From the NCBI RefSeq assembly GCF_001884185.1, contig NZ_MAOE01000077.1:1-64000 (forward strand): a DNA stretch of 64,000 nucleotides, written 5' to 3'. Source of the DNA: Bacillus albus (GTDB lineage: Bacteria > Bacillota > Bacilli > Bacillales > Bacillaceae_G). A model generated the notes under the pieces. That model searched no databases and was not told where the DNA came from. It was given only the letters and a program-made list of their open reading frames with translations. Below are positions 1-9,604 of the stretch, one piece after another; the first letter of the stretch is position 1; every line of letters begins with the position of its first letter. A program made the position numbers and the translations under genes.

Positions 1-206
1 GGTGATTCCAAATCCTTAGTTTGATAGAGATTTGAAAAGATTACATCCACAAATTAAATTTTTTAACTGGTAAATTGAGGGTTAATATACAGAATTTTCA
101 GTTTTATATATATAAATTTACCTTCAATCTTTTTACAGGGAATTATAACATATAAAAAGAAATTGTCGCTTATAAGAAAATATAAAACTATTATAGGAGG
201 ATTTTT

Positions 207-1268
207 ATGCAAATAGTTAAAAAAAGTTTATCTCTAATTATCATGCTAGTATTAAGCATCACCAGTTTCACTTTTTATGGTTCTTCAGATGTACAAGCAG
301 CTTCAAATTCAAAACGTGTATTTCTTTATGTAGGTGAGACAAACAATGGGACTATATATCCTAAATTTAATACTACGGATATTGATAAATTTACAAATGT
401 TAATGAATTTGTAATCCTACCAAGCCCGCACTGGGAAGTGTACACTGATGGTTCTAATAATTCTTATTCTAGAGCCTTATCGTATATAAAAGATACTGTT
501 AACACTATTAATAAATCTCAAAAACCTAAACCTGTTATCATTGGGCTACCAGGGCTAAATTCTGAAAATGCACCATTTGACAAACTATACCCTAAACTTC
601 AAAGCTTTATTAATCAGATTGACAAAGAACTTGGAAACTCAGTATCAGGATTTTATTTTAACTGCGAGTATATGTATAATAACCCAGGAAAACAATTCGA
701 TTACAATAATCTCATGAATAATAGGACAGTCAAGTTAGCTAATGATTTATCATACTATGTTAAAAATTCCTTATCAAAACGTTACGATTTCATATGGGCT
801 CCTATCTACTCTAACGCTGAAAACATCGCAGCAGATACAATTAAACGTGTAGGTTTTGTGACAAATAGGACGAATATTTTTGATGAGGTTTTGTTACAAC
901 CTAACTACTATTTCAATGGAACTGGAACAGGAATCTCAAATCAAGCACCGGCTTCAAATTTACAAGGAGTAAAATACAGTATACAAAAACAGCAAGTAAC
1001 TTTCCGCGATGGTAATCCTGCAGCAATTAAATTAAGTAATAATACAACCCGTATTGGAGTTCAAATGGAGATTGATGGTAAGATTAGTTGGGGGGATCCT
1101 TCTAATAATTTAAGTGCAAGTACTTTTCAAAATCGCTATCAACAATATGTAAATGCTTATCAAACATTTGTGGGGATTTATCCTATTAGCTACTATGGAG
1201 CAGAAAAAATTCATATTTTTAATACTAATGTTATTAATTCCATCAACCATTTTTACAACAAAAATTAA
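207..1268 (+). CDS. Secreted glycosidase-like protein (DUF4855-like)
   Basis: A 353-residue exported protein. Residues 1-31 form a signal peptide (KK, hydrophobic core, cleavage near VQA-AS). There is no membrane anchor or wall-binding repeat, so it is probably released. The mature part has patterns I associate with DUF4855 TIM-barrel proteins: YPKFNTTDIDKF near the start, FIWAPIY, a VLLQPNYYF strand and RIGVQMEIDG near the end, whose acidic residues could be catalytic. The substrate is unknown. The start has a good ribosome site (aggagg) and a strong hairpin follows the stop, so it looks monocistronic and intact among broken neighbours. The family call is from memory and moderate. Confidence 0.6.
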   Translation: MQIVKKSLSLIIMLVLSITSFTFYGSSDVQAASNSKRVFLYVGETNNGTIYPKFNTTDIDKFTNVNEFVILPSPHWEVYTDGSNNSYSRALSYIKDTVNTINKSQKPKPVIIGLPGLNSENAPFDKLYPKLQSFINQIDKELGNSVSGFYFNCEYMYNNPGKQFDYNNLMNNRTVKLANDLSYYVKNSLSKRYDFIWAPIYSNAENIAADTIKRVGFVTNRTNIFDEVLLQPNYYFNGTGTGISNQAPASNLQGVKYSIQKQQVTFRDGNPAAIKLSNNTTRIGVQMEIDGKISWGDPSNNLSASTFQNRYQQYVNAYQTFVGIYPISYYGAEKIHIFNTNVINSINHFYNKN

Positions 1269-1269
1269 T

Positions 1270-1303
1270 AAAGAGGGATAGCATAAAAATGCTATCCCTC
1301 TTT
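1270..1303 (+). terminator. Rho-independent terminator after the secreted protein
   Basis: A perfect 15-bp stem around gagggatagcat with a four-A loop. The stem ends in AAA/TTT, so it may work in both directions. It begins two bases after the stop codon. Confidence 0.9.
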
Positions 1304-1544
1304 ATTCGAATTTCATCACAATCAAGCTGAAGTTTTCATAGTACCCCTAAAACAATGATAACTTGTGATAAAAAAGCTACTTTTTCTTTCAGAATAACTC
1401 TGAACCCTTAAATTGAGAGGCATGTGGTGCTACCCCATCGCTATCAAGTTAAGCCCATACAACGTCACTTATAGTATGAGATTTTCTCCCGTTTTTCTAT
1501 GACTATATAGCAAAGAGATAGATACAGATAATGTAAAAGAATTT

Positions 1545-1730
1545 ATGCTTAATATCTTTATTCAATGGACAGCATTGTCGATAATTATCGACTACCTTAG
1601 TTGGGTTTTAATTCCTCATAAATTTAGGTTAACACATAAAGAATTTTACATTGATTATCAACCATATATCACTTTGATTTATGTAGCAATTTTTATTAGT
1701 CATCATATAGTTGGTTTTTTTATCATTTAA
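1545..1730 (+). CDS. Small hydrophobic passenger protein of the cassette
   Basis: A 61-residue product with two hydrophobic stretches (about 5-20 and 42-60), likely a small two-helix membrane protein. The ribosome site is weak. The open frame continues about 14 codons upstream of this ATG without a better start, so it may be the 3' end of a longer gene. It lies wholly inside the IS231-bounded cassette and is followed by its own terminator. I do not recognise the family. Confidence 0.4.
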   Translation: MLNIFIQWTALSIIIDYLSWVLIPHKFRLTHKEFYIDYQPYITLIYVAIFISHHIVGFFII

Positions 1731-1731
1731 C

Positions 1732-1779
1732 CGATTCATCCCCCCTCCTCTAAACGGAGTGAAGATGCGGGATGAATCG
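1732..1779 (+). terminator. Terminator inside the cassette
   Basis: Stem cgattcatccc / gggatgaatcg followed by a run of seven T. Confidence 0.75.
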
Positions 1780-1886
1780 TTTTTTTCTTTTTTGGGTGCA
1801 CTTCAAAATGTTAGCTTGATGGGCATGGGGTCTTGCTAACATTGCGCCAATTTCTGTGTGAAAAAGCTTAGTTTTACCGTACGTTA

Positions 1887-2237
1887 AGGAATTACGATAA
1901 ACGACATGTTTATTATGGTCCTTCGTTTTTGGTGATGAGTTTTGGAAATTCTATTGCTTGAACTGCAGTATTATTAATCGTTGCAATTTTATTTGCAATG
2001 TTAGTCTTATCTGCAACTCGTATAATAAAAGTAACTGAAAAATTTCGTGCTGTTGTGATTGTTGTTACTGCATTAGATTTATTATTAGATTTTGATTCAA
2101 TTGAAAATGGCGTACATAGTGGAGCAGCAAAATATATAGAGTGGTATAGTTATAGTACAATAGGGCTCATGATGACATTAGTATGGTTATACCTTCAAGT
2201 TCTTCGTTTTATTTCTTACTTTATGAAAAATGTATAA
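1887..2237 (+). pseudogene. Bax inhibitor-1/YccA-type membrane protein, 3' remnant
   Basis: In one frame, 1887-2237 encodes a piece containing TRIIKVTEKFRAVVI, LLLDFDSIENG, AAKYIEWY and LVWLYLQVLRF, the conserved C-terminal half of YccA-like Bax inhibitor-1 family membrane proteins. An in-frame TGA interrupts it shortly before the ATG at 1998, and the N-terminal helices are missing. The piece from 1998 (79 codons) is open but would be only the last helices. The IS231-type cassette ends about 55 bp upstream, so insertion or excision may have removed the 5' part. Confidence 0.65.
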
Positions 2238-2283
2238 TAGAAAAAATCCTGCATGTTTCAAACATGCAGGATTTTTTCTATTA
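2237..2283. terminator. Strong bidirectional hairpin
   Basis: A near-perfect stem of about 23 bp built on gaaaaaatcctgcatgttt and its complement, with T-runs on both strands. Confidence 0.9.
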
Positions 2284-2864
2284 TGTAGTATTTATTAGGT
2301 TACTTTCGTCAGTAGATAATGTATGAAGAAGCGTTACTACAATTTCAATTGATACTTATAAACTTTTAGTATTCTATTTCTATAATCTTCCTTCGAACAC
2401 TACAAATAAATTAACAGTAAAAAACTTATAGAAGGAGAAGCGATAAAGGAAAAGACGCAAGCAACTTTAACTAACCTTGAGAATGACAAACAGGAATATT
2501 TAGGTAAGGAGAGAACAGGGCAGGTTACTTCTACAAGATGAATAAGACAATAGATCCACCAAGAGATTGGGGGAAGCCTTAAAAGGAGTTTGATGTTAGA
2601 AAAGATAAATTAAAAAAACCTCTAATTTCACTCTTAATAATACTTGTAGTTTTGATTTCCTAATAAAATATGTAATTTGCAACTTGTTCTTCTAATATCA
2701 GAGAAGAGTATTATTTGGGCTATATTAGTGCGGAATTTAATAGTTAGATGTGAGAAAGAGAAAAGAATTCAAGATTAAAGAAGGCAAATGAAGAAAGAAG
2801 GTATAGTTAATTTTACTTTTATTTTTGATGAGGTCTATTCCTATTCTCAAATCTTAGAAAGTAA
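2284..2864. other. No supported gene
   Basis: Only short open stretches. One of about 35 codons ending near 2541 (containing TLTNLENDKQEYLG) looks coding-like but has no start or recognisable family. Confidence 0.5.
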
Positions 2865-3153
2865 TTGGTTATTTCCTTGTTGAAAAGGAGATCAACTAAA
2901 ATCCAGGCTTATCGACAATTACAAAAAGCCAGAGATTTTGCCAGCATAGAATCCATAGGGACTCATACCATGCGTAAAAGTTCTATAAACAAAAGATGTA
3001 GATATTTTGCAAGAAATCTTAAATCACAGCACACGACAAAACATATTAACTAACATTGGAATCAATAAAGAAGAAAAAGATAATATACTTGATACATTTT
3101 TCATCTGGATTTATCTTTTGCCGAGAGAAGACTCTTTTTTTCAATTTGTATAA
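2865..3153 (+). pseudogene. Tyrosine recombinase/phage integrase, C-terminal remnant
   Basis: The first frame reads AYRQLQKARDFASIESIG then THTMRKS, containing the conserved H-x-x-R (HTMR) of tyrosine recombinases. The homology then shifts frame to KDVDILQEILNHS and NIGINKEEKDNILDTF, the helix that normally carries the second conserved His and leads to the nucleophilic Tyr. The usual GYWYYKQT and LRYIG segments are damaged or lost. At least one frameshift is present and the N-terminal half is absent. It is a dead relic of a phage or island integrase. Confidence 0.7.
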
Positions 3154-3243
3154 GGTGTCATAGCTCCAACATATAGGGGAGGGAAGTTTAATTATTAAAA
3201 ATCTATTACAAACTTTTCATATTTAAATTCCAAATATAAAAAA

Positions 3244-3279
3244 GAACACCAGGAATTATAAAAAATTCTTGGTGTTTTC
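3244..3279 (+). terminator. Terminator-like hairpin
   Basis: Stem aacaccaggaatt / aattcttggtgtt. It lies downstream of the integrase relic. Confidence 0.7.
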
Positions 3280-3739
3280 AAAAAAATAGTTCAATAGCAA
3301 AACATAAAACAAATACTGAGAGAATAAGTTCATAGACACACTTTATGAGAAATAAATTTGCAGCCCATTCACTACTCATTTAAGATAACACCTCAAAAAT
3401 AAAACAAACATTACCTTTTATACCTTTGTTAACTGTATTTTTCTATCTTTATCTGAAATACAATCTATTATATGTTTTTTCACCCCAAAATAGTAAGACG
3501 CTAAAAAAGAGAGCATTTAGGCCCTATTTTTATTAACAAGGTGCCATTTAATAAAATTACCTTTTTATAGGGGGGGAACTCTATATTTTTAATTTCTTAT
3601 ATACATGATATTTTACATGAGGATCAAGTAAAACCTTTCAAATTGATAAAACTTCCTTTGAATTACTATCTCTAGTTTACCCTTCCAAATCAAAGAATAT
3701 TGGTATAACTATACCTACTATATTCTTCGAACCAATATA

Positions 3740-3771
3740 AACAAAGAATCCTACTACCAGGATTCTTTGTT
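3740..3771. terminator. Terminator-like hairpin
   Basis: Stem aacaaagaatcct / aggattctttgtt around a six-base loop. Confidence 0.75.
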
Positions 3772-4163
3772 TGTTAATATCAAATAACAAACAAAAGAAA
3801 TATCATATTCTCTTTTTAAAACAATTTTGTTTTTATATAAAAATGGAGGTAAGTATACCATGATTTTAGAGTCATTATTAATATTTGAACTTCTATAACT
3901 AAAAATGATTTTTGAACTATGCCTCCTGTCTGCTGGTACTAAAAAATTCGGGAAAAAGTTTTCTATCGGAAAAAGATAAATAATAATATTCTCTTACTTA
4001 TCTTTTCAAATTCCCTTTGTCAACTAGATTTTTTTATATTTAAATCAAATAAACTCTGATATATATTTTCTTTATCCCACTTACACCTGAAATTAGTGGG
4101 ATAAAAATATAATATGAAATACACACTCATAGAAATTATAAATCGTATAAAAGGGAGAATTTT

Positions 4164-4694
4164 ATGAATATTGAAATAAGTGAAGTTTTAATTTCTGAAG
4201 AAGAACTACAAACAAGAATAAAAGAAATAGCATTACAGATTGAAAATGATTTTAAAAAAGAAGAAATTGTTTTAATCTCTGTTTTAAAAGGTTCTTTTAT
4301 CTTTACTGCTGATCTAGTTCGTCATATTAAAAATGAAGTGAAAATTGACTTCATCTCTGCATCTAGCTACGGTAATCAAACAGAAACAACAGGTCAAGTT
4401 AAATTATTGAAAGATATTAATATGTCTATATCAAATAAAAATGTAATTATTGTAGAAGATATTATTGATTCAGGATTAACACTTCAATTTTTAAAAGAAC
4501 ATTTTGCAATGTATAAACCAAAAACATTAAAAATCTGTAGTTTATTAGATAAACCAGAACGTCGAAAAGTTGATTTAAGCGTAGATTATGTTGGTTTCCG
4601 CATTCCAGATGAATTTATTGTTGGATACGGTATCGATTGTGCTGAAAGATATCGCAACTTACCATATATCGCTTCAGTTGTAACAGATAAATAA
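4164..4694 (+). CDS. hpt: Hypoxanthine-guanine phosphoribosyltransferase, extra copy
   Basis: A 176-residue cytosolic purine-salvage enzyme that converts hypoxanthine or guanine plus PRPP into IMP or GMP. The PRPP loop VEDIIDSGLTL is at residues 97-107. LKGS (41-44), SSYG (67-70) and the base-side segment around FRIPDEFIVGYGID (146-158) are in place, and the length is normal. It follows a good ribosome site and stands alone. In Bacillus the housekeeping hpt sits beside tilS and ftsH; neither is here, so this is probably a second copy. All motifs look intact, so activity is likely. Confidence 0.9.
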   Translation: MNIEISEVLISEEELQTRIKEIALQIENDFKKEEIVLISVLKGSFIFTADLVRHIKNEVKIDFISASSYGNQTETTGQVKLLKDINMSISNKNVIIVEDIIDSGLTLQFLKEHFAMYKPKTLKICSLLDKPERRKVDLSVDYVGFRIPDEFIVGYGIDCAERYRNLPYIASVVTDK

Positions 4695-4840
4695 AGTTAT
4701 CAATGGTTTGTAAGTTGTGAATTTTCAAGTTTTATTATTAATCCCTTCCTTCCCAAAAAGGGAGTTGAAATCTCTATCTTTATTACATTTTCTATCCTGA
4801 TATATTGAGAGTTAGATTCTGAATAAAGGATACGCTCACA

Positions 4841-4910
4841 CTATAGCAAATTGGCTGGATAAAAAAACAACAAATTGGAAGGTATTATATCCAGCCAATT
4901 TTACTATGCT
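4841..4910. repeat. Long inverted repeat between hpt and the EamA gene
   Basis: Arms centred on aaattggctggata and tatccagccaatttt are separated by about 27 bases. It could be a processed terminator, a MITE-like relic or a mRNA leader hairpin; it reaches into the first codons of the longest reading of the next gene. Confidence 0.6.
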
Positions 4911-4932
4911 AAATATGGAAGGGAAGATTCGG

Positions 4933-5851
4933 ATGAAAAGGTGGCAAATGGAATGGCTCCTAGTATCAGTTGCATTAGTATGGGGAGCAAATTATACAAT
5001 AGGAAAGTGTGGAGTGGCATATATGTCATCCATTCAATTTAATAGTTTACGATTTTTAGTAGCATCTCCGGTATTATTACTTATTACTTATTACTTTTAT
5101 GATGGAACGCTCATTACGTATTGATAGAAAAGATTGGTTACGATTACTAGCAGTTGGTATCGTTGGAACGACGATGTATCAAACGATGTTTATGCTTTCT
5201 GTAAAATATACTTCAGCAACGAATGCCTCATTATTAATTGCTATGTCACCTATATTTACAGGGATATTAGCAGTATTACACAAACAAGAACGTTTTTCGA
5301 TGAAAGTACAAATTGGTTCGATATTATCCTTTATTGGTGCAGCACTCGTATTATTAACAGGGCATTCAGGAGGAGCTTCATATGAGTATGCGTGGCTCGG
5401 GAATTTAATTGGATTAGTCGCAGCAATTGCATGGGGATGGTATCCAATATTAGCACAACCTCTTATTCAAAAATACTCCGCAATGAGAGTCACATCATGG
5501 TCAACATTAATTGGAATTGTACCTCTTGTTTTATATTGTTTATTCAATGTAAATACATTAACCTGGCCAGTAGACGTGCTAAGCTGGGGCTCTCTAACAT
5601 ATTCGATCGTCTTTGCGACAATCTTCGGACTTGCAATGTGGTATGTCGGTATTAGTAAAATAGGCTCAACGAAAGTAATGGTTTACATGTATCTCGTTCC
5701 ACTGTTTGCAGTTATTTTTGCAGCTGTAACAATTGGAGAGAAAATAAACATAATGCAATTAGTTGGTGGGTTAATAATATTTGTCGGTTTATATGTTGTA
5801 AAAAGAGGTGGAATAAAGAAGACAGCTTTCAATTTGAAAAAAGTAAGTTAA
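4933..5851 (+). pseudogene. EamA/DMT-family exporter, single frameshift
   Basis: Homology runs through two frames. The first encodes MKRWQMEWLLVSVALVWGAN to LLLITYYF, the second resumes as MMERSLRIDRKDWLRLL and continues through the rest of a ten-helix drug/metabolite transporter (two EamA repeats) to the lysine-rich tail. Joining them needs removal of one T from the TTTT run just before 5099. The start at 4933 has gaaggga upstream and fits better than the ATG at 4906. As written the gene gives a 63-residue stub plus a possible internally started 250-residue piece. It may be a real mutation, a phase-variable tract or a sequencing error. Confidence 0.75.
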
Positions 5852-6028
5852 CGGAAAAAATGATTTCTTTTATATAGAAGGTGATCATTTTTTATATCTC
5901 GAAACCTTTGAAGAATGTAAGGGAGCAATTGATGTGTTTGAAGAGGTGCAAGTATAGAATTTAATAATCATAGGATTCAGGAGCACACAACGTGCTTCTT
6001 TTTTTATTGCGAAAAAGAGATGAGAACG
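5852..6028. other. Intergenic stretch with a weak hairpin
   Basis: An open frame without a start encodes DFFYIEGDHFLYLETFEECK, possibly a gene remnant. A short hairpin (ggagcac / gtgcttc, 5980-5998) with a T-run follows. Confidence 0.4.
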
Positions 6029-6208
6029 ATGGAGGATGAAATTTTCAAGCTATTTTTACAGCAGGGTTCATGGGATATTTTAGCTGGATAGCTATTGTGG
6101 ATGAATAAAAAAAGAAATGAACAACAAGAAGATAAGTATCAGGCAGTCATTGAAGAACAAGCAAAAGTATTTAGATCTATTTCTAAAGATGTAACTGAAA
6201 TTAAATAA
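6029..6208 (+). pseudogene. BhlA/UviB-type holin-like gene with one nonsense codon
   Basis: From ATG 6029 the frame reads MEDEIFKLFLQQGSWGILAG, then TAG at 6089-6091, then LLWMNKKRNEQQEDKYQAV and on to a stop at 6206. The layout (short acidic N-terminus, one helix, charged coiled tail) is that of BhlA/UviB holin-like proteins that accompany Bacillus phage endolysins. Only one codon breaks it. It lies 23 bp before the amidase relic, as in a prophage lysis cassette. Confidence 0.7.
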
Positions 6209-6231
6209 AAAATTTTTGAAGGTGATGACAA

Positions 6232-7286
6232 ATGAAAAAATCTATTAAAGTATTAATTTCAATTCCAATTTCTACGGCCGCTATGATTGCATTAACGTCA
6301 GCAGGGAGTGCTTTTGGTGATAGAACACTCTAATTGTTGATGATTTACCTAAAACACCATATCGTAGCGGAGTAGGAGCGTATGAGGGAGTTGTTGCACA
6401 TAGTAAAGCGCCAGCAATCAATATTTAACGTTATGAATCTCGTACATGGCGCTCTGCTTTCGTACATTATGCAGTAGATTGGGATGAAATAATTCCAATT
6501 GCGGATACAAAATATATCGCTTACGGTGCTGGACCAGCTGCTAACAAAAGATTTCTTCATGTTGATCTTTCTGAAACTAGTAATCCAGCTAAATTTTAAT
6601 CATCGTATGAACGTTATGTAAAACTTTTAGATAAGATTTTATAAGATAGAGGGATTCATCTAAGTACAGGATTATGGACGTATAAAGATATTATTTATAA
6701 ATTAGGGGAACCGACCACGAAGATCCGCTTGATTATTTTTGTAGACATGGTATATCAGAATCGCAATTTAGAGCAGACGTACAGAAGGTATATGAAGGCA
6801 AAATAATTATTGTTAAACATGAAAAGACAAGAACCTGCGCAAAACGTTACAGGGGCAAGAGGGATTGATTATATTGAGGGTTATAACCTAAACCTAAGAA
6901 GCAGACCATCAATAAATTATGGTATTATCCGTCAATTAGGTAAGGATGAATCATATCAAGTGTGGGAAAAACAAGGTGATTGGTTAAATCTTGGTGGTAA
7001 TCAATGGATTTATAACAGCCCATCCTACACTAAATATCAAGGGGAACAAACTTCTGCAGCAAGTTCTGTAGTAGGTAAACGGATTGCTTCTAAAATAGAC
7101 AACCTTCGCTTTTATGACGCTGCGTTCTGGTGTGAAAAGGATGTAACCAGAACTGTAGATGAAGTACTTGGATTTACGATTGATGCAAAAGTAAGCGTTG
7201 ATGGTTCACCGCATTATAAAGTACATAACAGTAGAGGAACAACATACTATATAACTGCAAATTTGAGATATGTGTATGTGAAGTAA
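6232..7286 (+). pseudogene. Phage-type N-acetylmuramoyl-L-alanine amidase, decayed
   Basis: A signal-peptide-like start (MKKSIKVLISIPIS) is followed after a frameshift by Amidase_2 sequence: GVVAHSKAPA, RTWRSAFVHYAVDWDEI, ADTKYIAYGAGPAANKRF, and in other frames DHEDPLDYF and HGISESQFRADVQKVY. The zinc-site histidines can still be traced. From 6810 one frame stays open for 158 codons: an SH3b-like domain (LNLRSRPSINYGIIRQLG to GGNQWIYNSPSYTKYQ) and an Amidase02_C-like wall-binding domain (DNLRFYDAAFW to GTTYYITANLRYVYVK). Several stops and frameshifts separate the parts. The last domain is the source of fragments repeated elsewhere in the window. Confidence 0.8.
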
Positions 7287-7351
7287 ACAGAAAAAGAAAT
7301 ACATCTCTTATTTGGTTTATCATAGTATTATATGTAACATTTGGAAGCAAT

Positions 7352-7468
7352 ATGTATATGAAAATAAAGAAAGAGTATTCCCGGTTGGATAGAGTGGAAT
7401 ACCCTTTCTTCTGTATAACAGTATTGGCATTTTCATTATATGCGTTTATTGCATATAATATAGCTTGA
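7352..7468 (+). CDS. Possible small membrane protein
   Basis: A 38-codon ORF (MYMKIKKEYSRLDRVEYPFF then a hydrophobic helix) whose open frame extends upstream through another hydrophobic stretch (LIWFIIVLYVTFGS) but lacks a start there. It could be the tail of a two-helix protein whose start was lost. Unrecognised. Confidence 0.25.
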   Translation: MYMKIKKEYSRLDRVEYPFFCITVLAFSLYAFIAYNIA

Positions 7469-7475
7469 AAATAAT

Positions 7476-7506
7476 AAAGACACCTTCCCCAATTGAAGGT
7501 GTCTTT
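7476..7506 (+). terminator. Terminator
   Basis: Stem aaagacaccttc / gaaggtgtcttt plus T-run. A related hairpin precedes the second copy of the following repeat at 13181. Confidence 0.85.
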
Positions 7507-7539
7507 TTCCTGTTGTAAGTTCTTTAGATGTCAATTATA

Positions 7540-7760
7540 GATTATGCAGTTTACGTTTATTTTCTACCATAATACGGTTACCCTATAAACCATAATTACT
7601 TCATTATTATGAATCCGTAAACACCTCCCGCGCGCCTTGATAGATATAGTTAAGAATGTCATAAAAGTTGTTGACAATAGCCCGATCTTTCATAACGTGT
7701 TAAGTTATATTTACCAAATTTATCGAAAGGATGTATATTCTATCTCTTGTTTTCCAATTT
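7540..7760 (-). repeat. Repeat pair copy 1, with conserved minus-strand peptide
   Basis: About 220 bp resembling 13235-13460. On the minus strand both copies encode a conserved tail beginning KDRAI and containing NNFYD, YQ and ARE, and ending FTDS with a stop. In this copy an ATG precedes it. The preceding segment (FGKYNLTRYERS-like) is in another frame, so both copies look like the decayed 3' end of one gene. Family unknown. Confidence 0.55.
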
Positions 7761-7807
7761 AACAACAGCTCAATAAGAGAATATCATATTATAGACAGTA
7801 CAGGTTT

Positions 7808-8122
7808 TCATTGTTTCTCTTTGCCAAAGGGAGTTTTGGTTGTGTTGCAAAATTCGAGTTTGTGAGATTCTATAGAAGACAAGTGTGAGTTAATAAAACC
7901 CCTAATTCTTTATTTCTCCGCTACGCAGTATTCCCTAAAAACATCCTTCGTGAAATATATGATGAGGGATGTTTTATTTTGTTCAATATATCTTATATTC
8001 TAGAAGAGATAAGGGGGGAAATATGAATGGATAACCATAGGATGAAGCCACTAACTTACGTTTCCATGATACTCCATCTTGGTAGGATAAAGACGTTGTT
8101 GGATCTGTAGATGTAGGGCTAG
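7808..8122 (+). repeat. Lysin 3'-end repeat, copy A
   Basis: A non-coding core (small cctttg/caaaggg hairpin, a block containing tgtgttgcaaaa and gattctatagaag, then the hairpin catccttcgtgaaatatatgatgagggatg with T-run) is followed by remains of the amidase C-terminal domain: EATNLRFHDTPSWQDKDV then VGSVDVGL. No open gene remains. Confidence 0.65.
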
Positions 8123-8234
8123 TTCAACTAAGGTAATATTTCTATACTGAACTGCACTTTGTACTTAAAATAATTATTCCCCCTTGTTTTTTGGATGTTC
8201 GGCTTGGCAATATAATCAAAACAGAGTAAATACT

Positions 8235-8383
8235 ATGTTTTTCCCTTTGGTAACGGGAAAAAACATAAAAAAATTTATACATTTAATTGATATAATTGTA
8301 TAGTATAACTTGCACAGTATAAGTTTCACGTTTCAAAAGTATTCTTGGACGAAAAAAGGAATCTATTTAAGATTCCTTTTTTT
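8235..8383. terminator. Two terminator-like hairpins
   Basis: The first is built on atgtttttccc / gggaaaaaacat (8235-8270), the second on aaaaaggaatct / agattccttttt (8352-8383). No intact gene lies just upstream. Confidence 0.6.
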
Positions 8384-8583
8384 ATGTCTTCACCGTTAGT
8401 GTTGAATCAAATTTTTTGCCGGAAGCGGACGTTTTTGGTAATTCTAAGTGAAGGGTAGTTCAAAATATGTTCCTTGAGTATGTATTGTGGGATGGAAAAG
8501 AACTAAGACTCATTATGAAACGTCATGTTTCTTTTTAAGTGATTGGATAATGAAACTTTGAACTCATTAAATACTAACAGTAC

Positions 8584-8967
8584 GGATGGGATTGTATCAT
8601 AATATCAGCGAAATAGGCTGGCGCTTTTCCTTTAGGTAAAGGAAGTTTTTACTGTGTCGTAATGTTTGGGTTTGTGAGATTATATAGAAGTAATACGTGA
8701 GTTAAAAGAACGCCTAACTCTTTAATTCACTACCTTACTTTTTTCCTTATAAACATCCCCCGCGAAATATCATGGGGGATGTTTTATTTTGTACACTATA
8801 TCGTATTCTAGAAGAGATAGACGATGCTGGTTCTGTATATGTAGGGTTAGGATTCATGATTGATGCGAAAGTAAGTGTTAACGGGGCATCACAATACAAA
8901 GTATACAATAGTAAAGGGTAAAACATACTATGTAACTGCAAAAGAAGCCTATGTATATATGAAGTAG
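8584..8967 (+). repeat. Lysin 3'-end repeat, copy B
   Basis: Core plus hairpin (catcccccgcgaaatatcatgggggatg with T-run), then an amidase tail remnant: VGLGFMIDAKVSVNG, QYKVYNSKG, a one-base shift, and TYYVTAKEAYVYMK ending at TAG 8965-8967. It differs from copy C by scattered substitutions. Confidence 0.7.
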
Positions 8968-8970
8968 CAA

Positions 8971-9000
8971 AAAGGTCTGCTCAAACTTGAGCAGACCTTT
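8971..9000 (+). terminator. Terminator after copy B
   Basis: Near-perfect palindrome aaaggtctgctcaa / ttgagcagaccttt with T-run. Confidence 0.85.
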
Positions 9001-9167
9001 TATTATTAATAGTATAATACTTTTTGCTTTTTCATATCTCTAATATGCTACTTATTTCTTGAACCAACACTTTGAAATGTTTTGCTACGTAGGATTAGTT
9101 TAAAAGGGGAAATGAAAAGATAGAGGCTTTCCCTTTTATAAATGGAGTAACAATAAGAATTTATCGT

Positions 9168-9198
9168 AAAAAAAGAGATCATAAATGATCTCTTTTTT
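9168..9198. terminator. Hairpin in tandem unit 1
   Basis: aaaaagagatca / tgatctcttttt. The same hairpin is at 10180-10208 in unit 2. Confidence 0.75.
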
Positions 9199-9604
9199 TA
9201 TAAGGGTTTTTAATATTCTTTTAACTCATAACTTACAGAAGGTATCTGAGAGAGATTCCATTCATTTCCGGTAAGTCGAGGCATTAATAAATATATAATA
9301 AATTGAGTTTGGTTAGAAGAGAGAAAAGTACTTTTAACAAAGGGAGTTTTGAGAGGGGGTAAAATAGAAGTTGAATAAAAGTAATGTATACGGATAGGGC
9401 ATATTTCATAAAGAATGTAGTCCCTAGTATATCAAGACAAGAGAAATACAAAAATTCAATAATACAAAGGATTTATAAAAAGTTAGAACAATTCAGAAAC
9501 ATTTCAACCGGTTTCCTGTACGTTAAGGATCCAGTTTGTATTTTTAAAGAATATATAAATGCTGGGAATTAAATCTAGGATTAGTTCCTTCTATAAATTC
9601 TAAC

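Larger units (their letters stand above)
1433..1830. mobile_element. Small cassette bounded by IS231-like ends (MIC-like)
   Basis: The left end CCCCATCGCTATCAAGTTAAG (1433-1453) faces an inverted right end at 1811-1830 whose complement reads CCCCATGCCCATCAAGCTAA. The same left-end sequence begins the IS231-type element at 38778. Between the ends there is no transposase, only a small membrane ORF. IS231 ends around a non-transposase passenger are the definition of the mobile insertion cassettes (MIC231) described in the B. cereus group. I did not find a convincing target-site duplication. Confidence 0.55.
3154..4163. other. Long stretch without a supported gene
   Basis: Contains two terminator-like hairpins (listed) and a possible 12-codon peptide (ATG 3860, GGAGG upstream). 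A short block near 3607-3640 resembles one at 47082-47115. Nothing else is convincing. Confidence 0.5.

Noticed and set aside
4841-4910. Riboswitch before the EamA gene
   Set aside because: Only one long hairpin is visible, with no conserved core of a known riboswitch class.
5134-5655. Alternative-frame ORFs inside the EamA gene
   Set aside because: They overlap clear transporter sequence and have no family resemblance.
9384-9572. 62-codon ORF in tandem unit 1
   Set aside because: The matching sequence in unit 2 is truncated, so there is no sign of selection on the reading frame.
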